From the NCBI RefSeq assembly GCF_002443255.2, contig NW_019211456.1, positions 14,468,229 through 14,532,228 on the forward strand: DNA of 64,000 nt, written 5' to 3'. Made by a program: the position numbers and the translations under genes. The notes beneath the pieces were generated by a model. That model was not told where the DNA came from and did not search any database. It saw only the letters and a list, made by a program, of their open reading frames with translations. Of this stretch, positions 1 to 14,300 are shown piece by piece. Numbering within the stretch: the stretch's first letter is position 1; every line of letters begins with the position of its first letter. This DNA is from Varroa destructor (taxonomy: Eukaryota > Arthropoda > Arachnida > Mesostigmata > Varroidae).

Positions 1-3000
1 CTTATGGTAAAGGTCGAGTTAATGGAAGCCAAAGATAAATTCTATGATAAACTAAAATCAATCAATTTTAGTAATCAAGCGAATATCTATTTCCTACGAC
101 CTGCCATTTTCAGCTGATCTGTTACTTACAAAAAATAACACTTATGTGAAAAAGGTACTATAAAAATATACTTATAAAATTAATTCCCGACAATCATTGT
201 TTGGTATTACAAATAGCACATCCGTCCTGAAGGGCGGTACTCTTTCAAGCGTGTATTGTGGGTTATTTATTTAACTTTACAAACCGATAGAGCTTTGGAA
301 ACGTTTACGGTATCGCTCATTATTACCCTGATGGCATAGCAGCAGCAGCGGAAGCATTACGGTGAACAGCATTCACTGTGTCCTGGTGCATTCTACACGA
401 TCGCAGCAGCTCGTCGGATAGGAAAACATCGATTAGATAAAAAAAAAATAAAAAATCGACCTTGAAAAACGTATTTTACTCACAGGTTTAGTAGTCTTTT
501 TTAGCTAACGCGAACAATTTTTAAGACAGCTGGCAAAGAAGACGAGGTTGATGTGTGCCGGAAAATTCATTGCTTATCACTTCTGCTTGTTGCTGAAATC
601 CCTAATTAATCGACCTGTTTATGCTACTTATGTGACATAAATCAGCAAAGCGATAATAACCATAGACGTAAACAGGACTATATAATCGATTTTCCACATT
701 TAATCGAACAGAAAGGCAAATCGCTCATCGATAATAACTTCGTCTCCCGTACCCAACCCCTGTCGACGCCAAAACTCTATTTGTAGGATATTTTTCATTT
801 TTGTTCTGTTCTCCATTGACAAACGAAACTTTCCGAAGCAACGACATGAGTACGTTAGTTAATTGTGAAAATGTTAACCGCCGTAATTAAGACTATTCGG
901 AAAAACCCGAACTGATAAAGTGAGTCCTATTGTGGTGGCTTCTGTTCCCAGTCATCGTCGGCTGACTATCGAGTCGTTTTATCTCTGAGAGGCCGGTATG
1001 ACCCACCGTTAGGTCTTCTCTGTTCAGGAGTGCGCTGCGGTCCATACGTTCTGAGGTACTAGTTCCGTTCAAGAACAGGACCACGCCGCCTGTAACGCAA
1101 GCAGCGAAGCATTAAACCTACGAATCAGCGAAAATCAGCACAAAGCACTCTCCCGACATAATTTTTCTAAAAATTTGGCTACTCTGCATGTGTGACGCTA
1201 TTGTCCAATACCAGTGTCAAACAAACAATAAATATATAGAAATAAAACATTTTCGAGTACAATCAGCCAAATCGCTTAGTTGCCATAATCCAGGGCTTTG
1301 GAGGCAATGATAAATATACTGATTATATAATAGCTACTATGAATGACTAATAAAAGTAGCGGCTTCTGTGTTAACGCCATTGAAACTAGCGCGACAAGCT
1401 CATTTCGTGGAGTTCGTCGATACCGTCAAAATCTAAGGCTTTCCCTCTGTTGAAACGGATTATTCCCAAGCCCCTGATAAGCAAAGCACCATATATCATT
1501 TATATATCAATTGTACCTATTCTAGACGTATTCTACCGTCTTAATGTAGTATAGTTTAGTTGGTGTTGTCTTTTTGCGCTGTTATGCTTTCACTAGTTCA
1601 CGTAGAACTTTTTTTTTATCTATTCAGTACTATTCGGCACGTTACGAAGCACAAACAGAACTCGTAATGGCTCATATGTTAAATGGCGCGAAGTGCTGAA
1701 TTTTAGAGACGAACTTCGTTCGATCTCATCTTTTATGTTCGTCCTTAAAAAGGTAGCCAACGCTCAGCCTCGAAGAATGTGATACCTATTTGAACAATTA
1801 GGGCATCCGCTAGCGAACACTCCCAGCTATTCTTAACTAACGTTTCCCACTATAGTTATTGCGTACACACATCCAGCAGATAGGACAGCGAGCACAGTCA
1901 CTTTCAAGAGTAGGCCTCGCTACCTTCGCGATTAGTTATAGGGATAGCCACGGCCGAACATTGAATAATGTAGTGGTATACTTGATGGCCGCATACTATT
2001 TCGCAGAGTCTCAGATTTTTTTGGTACACTCGATTTGATGCCATGCCTTTTGTTTACACATTGCTGGCTTTCACACCGTGAGACCAACGTGGTCTTTAGC
2101 CCATTGCTTACTTTATTGCACTTGTTGGGTTAGAAAAGTCTGTACACATATATCAAATGTATGGGCTTACATTACGAACAATTTTACCTAATTTCAGCGA
2201 TGCAAAGTTATCAAAAACTTGTATTTTTTGTTTTAGATTTTAATAATATATATATATATATAGTATTAGGTATAACCGGTTGTTGGCTTCGCATCCTCTA
2301 ATACTATAAACCCATAAGGGGTTCGGAACCCCTCGACACCACATATATTCAAAAGCTAAATCGTGTACGGAGAAATTACAGTAGCAGGTGAAGCCTGAAT
2401 TGCAGTAATTGGCCAAGAAGCGCGTGCGACACTTACGCTGCATTTGTTTAAATCGATTTGTCTATTTTCACTGAATGTCGACTTGTAATCTTGCCCAGTT
2501 TTTAAATTCGATCACTATTTGCCGTAATAAACAGGCCACATGCCTGGATCGGCTTTTATATGTAGTAGTCCGATATTCAGTCTTATTTGAATGGAAATCA
2601 GTTTGCACCATACGACTTCTGTTATTCCCTACTAGATGAAAAAACATAGCAGTTGTTATAAGAAGACGCTACATGGGAACATAGTGACGCTATACATGTG
2701 TTGAGATTGAACAAAAAAAAAAAAACATTTCGAACGCAAACCTAAGCTAGTACGTTGCCTCAAATTGACCAGCGGTCAAAGGCATCCTTTCGAGGGTAAC
2801 TTCTCTCAATCCACGTCCTCAAAGTAGACGTGGCCAAGAACGCCGATGTAGTTCTTTAATCGGTCGACTTCTTACAGAGTAGGGAAGGATCTTACAGAGT
2901 GGTTCAACTGGCTTTCGAGGCGTATTGCTTGGGTCGACGCCAAACTATACATTTGTAAACTAAATTACTTTCACAATGTCTTTTTCACGAGAAGCTAATC

Positions 3001-4920
3001 TTCCAGCACACAGCACTAATTATAAGAGTCCTTAGATAAGCTATACGTAACTCTGTATCGGAGATAACGACGCAGCACTTCGTAAATCTTCGTTGGCAAT
3101 GCCCTTGCAGTTAATTTTGAAAACACGTTCATCTTAGTTACTGTTATTTTCATTAATTAATTCATTCATTCATTAATAAAGCTAAATTATTTTCATGAAC
3201 TGAAAATTTCAGTTTTATAATGGACGACATATTGATATATCCTAACATAGACCTTGGTCCTTTTGTAGCATCTAAAAATAAAACATCATTTTCGATGACT
3301 GGCAATAGTGATGTAACTGTTAATATTTGCTTTTAAGGGAAATCCCCGTGCTATTGGAAAATTCCTTCTCATTTCCCCTCTCTTGTTGTCTACCCGTGAT
3401 GTACGATTTGAAAGCGCTTCTTTTTGCATTCCGTGATCGTACTGTATTATGTGGGCAATTTAAGCTAGAAAGTTGAGCTAGTCAAAGTTGGGACATTTGC
3501 CTTTTGTGCGGTGATGAGAATAGATTTCTCATGAGTGGCTTGCTAAATTTGAGAGCGGTAATTGAGGGCCCAAAAATGCCGCTAACTCTAATCGAACGCC
3601 GCAGTTTGATGATAGCCGTTTGACGGTATTTTCGAAGGCAGGCAGGCAAGCAGACGACAAACAACTTGAGAATTAACCTAAAATGTTGGCTGCAGCGATA
3701 TGATTACTTTCAATCACCTTAAGCGATTTGAAGCTTGGGCGTCTCATAAACTCTCTAAATCCAACAAGAAATTACCACTTAACGCTGTATGCACACGTCT
3801 CGCCCGGTACCGAGCGTTACGCGGCTACCATCGCCTTCGTGTCTGTGCATCGATGTGAGCCAGAAATCGCAACGCGTCGCTCCGAGGCAGAAACCAAGGC
3901 AAACATCGTCAAAGCTTCCTTTTTGATTTCGAATAGAAGGTTTTATTGACCAATCCATATTGTCCAGACCTACCGCCGACCTTTGCTCTTTATTGGGTGG
4001 TTACTTTCGTGGGTACGTCCTTGGCACGAATCATAAAGTTGAAAAATATCTTTGAAAGGAAACCCGTTATCCTCTGATGAGGCGGCATACAACATATGAT
4101 TTGGTGTACTGATAAAGGCAAGTCATGAAAAAATACATTATATTATAATAAGTTAGTTTTGTCCAGCGGGTATATATAATTAATTGTAATAAATAAGGCA
4201 GTGATATAATTAATTAATTACACCAAAACAACGATAATTATTAGTGTTGACATGTTTCCAAACATACATATGTCTAATTGTATGTTTTTGACAATGAATC
4301 CCTGGTTGTTCTTGGGGAACTTCATATACGATGAGCTGTTGATATATATATACATAATAAAGTATGTGTGGAATAAAGCCAATCCATAATATATAGGTGG
4401 TAACAGGAATTTTAAAACAAAGATGACAAAATAAATAAAAACATTTAAAATGTTTTCTGACCTTCGAAGTGAATTTTGTAAGACTCACGATGCAAGTAAT
4501 TATTTATTTGAAATAAGAAACTGAAAAAAGCAGTTGAAACTTTTCTTTCTAAACTTAGGTCTGTTACATTTAGCAGGCTATTGTATCACTTTCCCATAAG
4601 GGTGGATGTTCGAAAGTCTTGTAAGAAATCTGTTGTTTATAACCCCGACTGACCACTAATCCGCAGCTGAGTAACAGCAGCCATATGTATACAGCACAGT
4701 GTCAGCTTGCTCTTTGTTCTTAAATTTTTTACAGGTTCCTGAGAAACACGAATGATTTTTTACCTCGTTTTAGTGCTCGATACAAACCTTTGACGAAAAA
4801 AGTTGTTTCATCCAGATTTTCATTTTTTGTATAACTGCGTCCTTTAGGGTTTTGTACCGTAAGATTTCGATGGACATTTGACGTTATTTCGGGTGAAAGC
4901 TAAGGAAGATCTTTTTAAAC
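1..4920. other. Intergenic stretch, no recognised gene
   Basis: AT-rich sequence with frequent stops in all frames. I recognise no conserved domain. It holds short simple repeats, such as a TA run near 2250-2265 and an ATTA/ATTC run near 3140-3180. One more GC-rich stretch at about 880-1100 has a coding-like open frame on the - strand, reported separately as an observation. No promoter or RNA gene could be supported. Confidence 0.5.
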
Positions 4921-5330
4921 CAGTAACTTATTTTGCCTTAAGCTCTTGCTTTTAATTTTTGTCAGGCAGCGTTTTATAAATTACGACCCATATATATACT
5001 ATAAACTTTCTAGATAGTTTCCAAGCTAAACACTGCGATATTTTCTATAGCCTCTACAATGGTTGTACCCCACATGTCGTGGCGAAGCCATAGTTCCCGG
5101 GGTTATCATACCTTGCCTACACCGAAATCGATCAATTTGATAGTTTCAGTCGGGTCGAGGATAATATTTGCTGGTTCCACGCCACTGTACAGTAGACCAT
5201 GCGGATGCAACAATTTAACAATAATTTATGCAATAAGGTGCCATGGCCTATCATTATCTAAATTTCCAGATGTTTGAAAAATGTATATATATCGACCGTA
5301 ACGTGTTGTTACGCGCTATTAGGGTAGCGA
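4921..5330 (-). pseudogene. Decayed protein kinase domain, TTK/Mps1-like
   Basis: Read on the - strand, the pieces fall in the order of a kinase domain. First comes RYIYIF followed by SGNLD (hinge and start of alpha-D), then a tryptophan-containing helix ending KLLHPHG (alpha-E). Next are YSGVEPANIILD (catalytic loop), IKLIDFGVGK (DFG, DNA 5121-5129), TPGTMASPRHVGY (activation and APE region), and a broken VW-LG helix. Last is FIKRCLTK...LL (subdomain XI). The catalytic loop fits the HSDLKPAN type typical of TTK/Mps1 better than HRDLKPEN. It is dead: the catalytic Asp is Gly and the loop Lys is Glu. There are in-frame stops in alpha-E and alpha-F and a frameshift just after DFG. The N-lobe glycine loop and Lys were not found. 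The kinase assignment is firm from motif order. The TTK subfamily is inference. Confidence 0.72.
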
Positions 5331-8300
5331 TCTATTGGAATAGTATGTCCTTCGAAGTGCACATAAACATGTATTGCATGACTTTAGTCTCTACTTGGGT
5401 TTCTGCTGGGTGAGAAGTAAGTTCGTTTTTTACATTGAGTTTATGTATTCACGACTAGTCAACAAGGCCTGCTCCACGAAAGCAATTTATTCGGTTTTGC
5501 ACGGCCTTCCTCTACGCTTCAGGCAAGACGTGGACAGCTTGGTGGTAACAAGAAAAGGGCCTGTGGAAGAAAAATTTCTATTGTTTACTTTGAGTGGTTT
5601 ACCTGTCGTGCCGTACTACATGGCCCTGGTCAGATGTAATGATAAGGCCTATGTGGCAATGTTTAGGCTGTACGCCAGGCAGGCCTTCTAATGTCGTTTC
5701 AGATCATTATATATATATATTACAGCCATATAAAGTTAAGCCTTGTCACAAAACATCGTTTTTGACCTGTACGGAGCTTTTTTAGTTAATTTCTTGATCC
5801 TGTTTGATGAATTAAGTCAGGCTGCGGTCTATATTCATTATTTTGCCACGTTGTATTCTATTACAGTGTAGTAACTTTATATTTATCCAGATCGGTACCC
5901 CATTTTTATGTTTAGGTATAGTCCCTGCTGCGTTACAAGCGATTAGTGACACTCGTACGGACCACTGGGGCATGGCTTGTCGTTCAGCTATACATTTTCA
6001 GCTCTAAGGTATTGCCATAAACTGCAAAGTTTCCTTTAACTTACTTCACAGTCTCCTCATTGTCCCAGCCGCACTAATACCAATAAAAAAACAATATTGA
6101 ATTAATAATTTTTTTAGCTACATGATTTTGTCTCACCTAAAATAGCGGATTTACCCGTATATGAACACTAATTATTAAAGTGAGCTGTCAAAATTACTTC
6201 CTTATTAACTTATTGTTACGACCGCCTATCAGTCGGAAATTTAGCGAAAATTCAGATAAGAAAGCAGTGGGAATCTCGATTGAGGCGACATCATATACAA
6301 CAACGCTGCTACAACAGCTGAAGCACCTAAATCTTAAACAGTTTTGCATATTTTGGTGAATTTTTTCACCTAGCAAATAAAAAACACGTAAATAAAAAGA
6401 GCTGTACTTTCCTCCTAAAAAAAAAGCTATGTTAAACATAGTTCTAACTCTTCGAAAGAAAGAGCTCTCTTCTCTGCGACTCCTATTTAGAATAAGCGCA
6501 GTATAATTGCATACGAACTCCTGACTTCGAATACAGATAGATGAATACAGATAGATGATTTGATTGAACACGCAGGTTTTATAATGGTCAGCTTCATCAG
6601 GGCTAGCAATAAGACTAGAAAATACCTTTCTCAGAAAAGGGCGTCCGTCACTGCTGCTTCTTCAATTTGATCTACATCAAGCAATTCGAAAAGTCGCGTT
6701 TTTAAGCTCTCGATAGGAAAGGCAATCAATGGAAAAATTGGAAACAGAAATACCGTATCTCTTACGACTATGGAATTTACGTTATATTGCTTATTACAAT
6801 ATTACCACATCACCACCATGGCGGCACTTAGTGATGAACAGAGGACATTGAAACTATAATATAACATTCAGTCATCTTTCGTTTCTTTTTTCTGGTGCTT
6901 AGAAATAGTTGAAAGGTAATGTAACCCTTCAGGTTGATGCCAACCTCACTCATCAAACAGCTGTTGAGGTGTCTGGCAATTAGACTATCAAACTCTACAT
7001 CGATGCGCCATCAATTACTGTCCTCTAGAAAATATAAAGTAGGTGTGCTTCAACAAACGAAATTTAGCTTCGAAGCATTTTGAATAGCGATTGCAGTCGG
7101 TCTTTGAAGTGTGACTACTTCGTGACTTCTGCTTGCTTTATACCAAAAATACTATATCCAAATTAGCATATATATATATTATGGTAACGTTTAATGTTAA
7201 AGTAACATCGGAATAGTTTCAATTCACTCCTTCTGAAGCTTCCCGATAGCTGTTCTTCATGATCATACGCGTACCACACGTGGACGCAGGGATAGACGAG
7301 CTGACCGTAAATAGTGACAACTTACCAAATTATAGTGTCTATCACACCGATTTCATGACAGCCTTCCGATACACGCATCGTCGTTCATTTGTAAACAACC
7401 CGCAATCTTCATTTGCCAATACATCCAGTTTGCGTAGAGTCTGCGAACTTAAGTACGACCAATTTAAAGATACGTTTGCTCTTACTCGACGATACGCTTA
7501 AGCCTATATTAATAGCTAACCATAAGATCAGTAAAAAAAAAAAAAACCCTTGAATGCATAAATAAATCACGGCAAACGGACCACGTGACTACCTGAAATA
7601 AATTTATTTGTGTTAGGTGTAAAAAAAATAGCCAGTTGGAAAGAATGCATTTCATTCCAAGGGCACCGCCAAAGGTAACGTGCAGAATTTAAGTTCTTCA
7701 TGCAGTTCCACGAACATACAGGGTGTTTAAAGTAAAGCTCATCATCTATTAAGTTAGCGGTCAGCTTTTTTTAGGTTATGGAACTCAGTAACAAAACATA
7801 ACTGTCGATGCTTCCTTTTATGGCTATCGTATATCGAAATTTATACAAAGCTGACATATATTATTAGTTCTTCAGTTCCTGGCTACCAATTTAGAAACAG
7901 CCAGTTGGGTGAGAAGTTTGTAAAAAGCATAGCAACTAAATTAATATGTACGCTTATAGGCAATAACTGCTGCAGTACCACTTACTGTTTAACGTACCTG
8001 TTTGGCAATTAGTGTTAACACTGTTTAGAGTGTCACGTATGGTAAAGGCTTTAAGACGAGCACAGATCTATATACAATGGCTTCTGTTGACTGGGGAACG
8101 TTCATTCAATGAAAAATTGCCTTCAACGCAGCTCTGAATAGAACATGTGACCAAAAATACGATAGCCCATCTAAATATTACCGCCTCGATTTCTTAGCTC
8201 ATTTCAATCATCTATTAAACACTGGATGTTCTGGCAGAAAGAGCCCGTGATCGCCAGTTTAATTTCGGTGACCTTCGGTGAAATTAGAAGATAACGGTAA

Positions 8301-11300
8301 GAGTATGCAGGACAGTAAACAGCGAATAAAAGCACCACTTGGGTATATGATTAGTGAAATAGAACAGATGCCGAAGACAAGCTTCGTTGAAGACCTGGTG
8401 CCTCGCAATAGGCCGGATACTCCCTAATCTTACCTCGACTTCTACTAGAGTTGTTTTCTATCGATCTAAAAAAAGTACACAGCACAAATGATATATGTTA
8501 TTAATCATACAGCTTGTTGCTTACAACTCTAGGAGCTCTAAGTGGTCACTTTGACCGCTTTCGTGGATTCAGTTTCGCGAAAGGTACCGCAAAATAAAAA
8601 CACGGCCTATCGTGTTTTTCACGTTGTTTCTTGCTTGATTCTAGTATTCTTCGCACATGGTTCTCTTGGAACATGGCAATCAAACGCTTTAAATCAGAAT
8701 GTATAATATATTACCAAACACTGACGGTCCCCCTAGCTAGTATATATCATAATGAATTTCGCATCCATAGCTAATATATCTTCCAAGAATACCGAAAACT
8801 TTGGATATTCATCACTTGCATCACAGCCGTGCAATTAACCGAAAAAAAGATAGATAAATTTTATATAAAAAGTACTTACCGGCACTTGACCTCTAATCAT
8901 CACGCCTATGTTCTCGGCTAAACAGTACGCCTACGTTCTAAGTAGATGCTACCCCATAAGGGTCTACATAGCCGTCGCAGGCTACTTGAACCCTTGCGGA
9001 CATTCGGGTACAACAATTTTTTGTTCTTGTGGTTAGTAACTAAACTTCTGCGATAACTGTAGAAAAAAAACAACGTAATAGCCTGCAAAATCTAAGAAAA
9101 CAGCTGTAGACCGCTATTATTTAAAAACGTTTGCCTGCAATTAGATTTATGCGTATTGCTTATAGAAAAATGAAAAAAAAATAGATTTCGTTTTTGTCGT
9201 CGGAAACCATTCGATGTGATCTAATGTCGTAAATATTTGTAGAGCTCCTTGCGTGAATGGTGACAGTTTGAGGTAATATCGTTTTAAGCTTTCTCTCGCT
9301 CTTAATAGCTACGCAAGCAATAGTTGTATACGTCAGCATGACAAGGTAGTCCCGAAAGCTGTGTCCTAGATACCATTTTTCAGGACATTATACATGAACG
9401 AAATCTCACTTCTTTGCTGACATATTTTCATAAATCAGTGGGGTCTGGGCACAGAAATACTTTTAGGATCTAGAAGTGTTTAGCTTTTATTCGAAGTCCT
9501 ACCTCGTTTGACCGCTGACGTAGGACAACAATAATAACAGTCGTTTGCTATGTACCGCTATAGGGTACTTCAACGCGTCTGAGTAACCAAGCAAACTAGT
9601 TTCCTCGCATATCAAATAAAGTATCGACGCGGTGAGCGAAGCAATGACGGCGATGAACACGTAGAGATTTATGAAATCAAAAGCATCTCTGAGCAACAGC
9701 TTGCCTAGGAAGCCCACACATTTGAGCGCTTCTTTTGATAAAATCCATACAAACATTGTCGATTTTACTTTTCAGTAGTAGTTGGTTGAAGATGAAAAGT
9801 AAATAGAGGAAAATGGCGACCGTCCTGTCAGCGACTAGAGCACAGATGATAGTTGCACCACTTGGATACAGGTAAACCGCACAAAAGCTTATTCGTCATT
9901 TCAGCTAAAGCGAAAGCTTGTAAAGAAAGTGATTGAAAATAAAGGACGCCTACATGGACTATTAGGAAATCGTTATCTTTCTTTTGAAATGAAATTGTAC
10001 TAATCTAAAGACAACAATCAAATGGACTATAATTAATGTATACTGATGATTGTTCCATAATCGTTCCTTCGTCATACAAATGAATTCATATTTTCCCGTG
10101 TCACCCTCAATAAGGGGCTTTCCTGATCTAAAAAAGCAAGCCAAAGTTTAATTAAGCCGAAATAAGGGAAGAAGTCAGCGACACACGAGAAGCATACGTC
10201 TCTGAAATACTCCAGAATAGAATTATAACTAGACAAATTCGATGACCAAGTAAATCAAACGTTCACTAATCCCGCTCCCGGGTTGCAATCCTTTACTTTC
10301 GATTGTAACTTATACTAACTAATTATTATAGGTCCGACAATAACGCACCTACAGCCAATTCGGCCTTAATAGCAATGCTCACTCGTGACATTCATTCGAT
10401 GACCTTCATATGGAGACCTGGCCTGAATAAAGAATAAGGCCACCATGTGTTATGCATACCGCAGTCACCGGCGAAAATTTTGCTACGATAAAGATGTCTG
10501 TCATTTTATGTGGGTTTACATGATACATTTTTTCAATGAGCGTTAAATTTAATTCGAATCTCATTGTTGAACGTTAATAGAGTGTAACGTAGCTACCAGA
10601 AATGGTCTATGCACATCGTTTACGTGTCATATCTTATCTATATCCTATAAATATATTTGTGACTTACATCAATACTCTTCGTATGACATGACAATTTTTA
10701 AGGTTTGCCTTCTTATTCGATACATTTTCTTTGTCATTTTCCATTTAATAGTATCCTTAGGTAGTAAGCTGACGTAGAGCAAAAAGCAGGCCAATCAAAA
10801 AAACTTGTCGAAGGTAATCTAGAAAAAATGCTGGTGCCGTCTATACACAGTCGACGCAGTAGGATGAAATCCATAATAAGGGTGTCAGTGAAGAAAAGGC
10901 TTTTAACTCCGGCATAGACAATACAGTATCTGACACAATGATGGTATCATAATTTTCTAAAAAAAATCTATAATTTCCTAAAATGAGGCGAACATTCTCC
11001 TTAGACAAATAAGTAATCTGGAATCAACTTGTCATTCGTGATGGTGATTCGTGGAATATAAAAAGTAGGCTCCAATGCAAAAGTACCTCACCCTAGACAC
11101 TGCCACTTAGCGACCGGCTCCTTAAAATTGCTATATTATATCCACTACTAAACGCAGAGTTAAGTCGTTATGCAGTAATTATCTAGTCAATAATTAAGGC
11201 AAAGTTTTGAAAAATCTTTCACAACTTGCCCATTCGAAGGCACAGGCATCAAGCTTTTCCCGTTGACCCCCGTATGGGCTCAACGTACAACGCCGTCCGG

Positions 11301-14300
11301 CAGCCCGATTTCTTCATATTTTCGTGGGCAGAGATCTAGAGTCCTACTATTGAGATGCGGGTTGAAATGATAAAGCGCTTTTTTGACGAAAGCGGCTTAG
11401 GAGCTTACTTTATAATATACTGAAGCTCTTCGTAAAAAACTCAGAATTCTGCTTATGTCCTAAGACAATTCAAGCCTCTGGGTGTAATTTCGACGGTTGC
11501 TCAAGAAAATCCACTACCTTCAACCATAGCGTGTACACGGATCGTGGGCGACTCGTTCAATGGGTGTTGATCTAAAGTTCCGCTACATTGCTGTGAGCCA
11601 ACTGAGGTAGTCTAAACTTCTTGGGGTTTTATCTTACTGCACACTGTGTGTACGTGCAGTGTTTTACTTTAAACTAGTATTAATAACATACGTTTAAGAG
11701 AGTATTTTTAAAAAAAATATATCAAATAATCCTACTATTTCGTATGACTAATATTAAAATTATCGCTTCTTATCCGGCGTTGTCTATGTTTTGCCGAAGA
11801 TAAATTTTTCGTTTTTCCTGCTGATTTCATTCAATGGCGAATGTATTTTTGTTTAGCTTCGCCCATGTGCTCCGTAGACGGGTAGTGTTATTATTGTGCA
11901 AAACATACTAGACAAAATTTTCGAAACAATGATCCTCGCTTTTATCTTTATTTAAATTTTATTTAAATTTAAATGGTCGTCACGTAAAACGCCTAACGTA
12001 CTTCCTGCTAAAATCCATAGCGTAATGCCATATACAAAGCTATGAAATAAAATTCGGCTCAATATATGTGACACAAACCTTTGTGCCCTTGGTACCCATC
12101 CACAGTTGACTGTGCTAATAATAATAAAAGTACAAAGATCTAAATGAATCACCTTGTGGTGCGGTGTTGTTTTTCTACGAGCAAACAAAACCTCTGAGTG
12201 ATGTGAACCCACGGCCGTAACCATTGAATTAAAATGTGCTTCATTTGTAGCGTTATATATAGTATTATTAGGCCTAGGGCAATTGTTTACAGAAGACATA
12301 ACATGTATGAGAAGAAAGTTTTTATTTGTTTTTTATTACATTCTCGTTGGTCGCAAACTGAATTAGAGGGATCTAATACGCTTTTCAAAACGCGCAAATA
12401 ATAAACTCTTCCTATAATAATAAAATAAAAATTTTTCCAAAGCGGCGAAATATTTGCATGTTAGCTTTATCTCCTGTCATTGCATAGGAGTCCAAAGGCG
12501 TCACAGTTCAGCGCTTTAGTATAGTATCGGTCACAGCTAGCACAGTAGCGCAAAGGTAAGTCATCCTAACAGAAAAAAACTTAACAAAAAAAAAAAAGAA
12601 AACTATCCCACCTTGATTCTGTTGCTAGACATTTCAAATTTTCAGTTCAATGTAACGGTAAGAAGAACGCTATTAACGGCACAACAGTGCATGAAATATT
12701 CATTGAACTATATGACTGTAGCTACGTCTAGAAATACTGCCACGAGAAATTATTGAACATTTTATTAAAAACAATGATGAATGTAAATAACAACTCCAGA
12801 CCAAATAATTTTACTATGGGAAAAAAATTAGAATGAATTTTCTATAGGATATTGTTTCGCGTCCTTCTGTAATGATGACGCTATCTTTTTTTTATCAACA
12901 TGCCCAATCGCGAATACAGCCAACGTTGTTCGGCCCAACAACATAAACATATAATACAACACCGACCAGCTTAAGGTGCCTGCGTCCATGCGGCCTATTA
13001 TACACATCGTTTGTATCGGTGAAAATTCTTCGGTCAAATAAGAGCATTCAAAGCAATCATTGTTTCGTTTTCGAAATTGAAAGGGGACATTTTGAAATGT
13101 TTATCCATTGCATTAGCCTATTTCTTTAGTGAGGACGTGAAATGTAATGTTTTGTAAACAAGTTTTAACAAACCGTACTTCCTTCATAAACAAACGCATA
13201 ACTAAAAGCTGAAGTCTCTCCCACGTACTCAGCGTCCACTTGCTTCACCCACAGAATAAAAAAGAACCTTCAAAAACAATTGAGAGCACTGCACTGAAGC
13301 TCCTGACAAAAATGGAACGTAACACTTAATCAATATTAAACATATACTGAGTCAAATTCCGGGCGTTTTCGAATTTTCGCCAGGCCTTGACCTGGCGGGC
13401 ATCGCAAAAAGATGTAGCCAGCTACAGATGCACACAACGCACGGATAACAGTACCGTCTGAAAGGCGGGCGCTCCTATATTTGGCAACAGCAGCCTGCCG
13501 TACCCCGGCTGCCTAAAAACGCTGAAACCAAAATCCTCAGACTTTACCGTGCAGCGTCTAACAGCCACTAATATACTTCGACTTATGTTGTGTATTTATA
13601 ACGAGGCAGTTGTGTTGAACAGGGATACGTCAAGATGGGACTGCCATGTCAGACACATTTGACTTTGCTGATCGTATTGAGAGATGCTGATATCCAACGA
13701 AGACCAATAGCAGCACACGTTTTTGATAAAAACTGGTCCCATAAGCAGATCAGCTAATTAGATCGGCCTCCCCCATCACTTTAAAAAATCATTATCTGCG
13801 GTAGTTTTTTTTGTTTATTTTGTTCGTAAGTTGAATCGCAGCTTTAATTGCAAATCTGAAAGGGAACTGGGTAAAATGGGGAAAGGAAAGTCATCTCTAA
13901 TAACCATTGACCTGATCTTTTTATTATTTCTCTTAAGGATCCTCTGTTCAACTTGAGCAGGATTAGCGTATTTTTAATGTAGTCAAACGGATGCTAATCC
14001 CGCTATAAGTAACACAGCGTATTCAGGTTTGCAATGAGAACCTTCTTAGTACAAAGATGTTTCGCTTTCAACAAATGTACTTGTGAGGTTCCAGCTTAAC
14101 TTTTCTTTGTTAGGCTATATGGTCCTTATGGTATAAGAGGCGATGCGCGAATTTTGTCTTCGGCCACTAGTTGCGCATGAAAAAGGTAGCTCCAAAATGC
14201 ACATTATGAGACTGGGTTTGCCCACCTAAAAGCCTATGTACAGAGATGTCGAATATTGTTCTTAAGTAGTCGAGGCTTGTCGCACAAAATATTAATAAAT

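Noticed and set aside
5374..5691. 105-codon + strand open frame next to the kinase relic
   Set aside because: Despite its length I see no recognisable motif or initiation context, and it shows no continuity with neighbouring exons.
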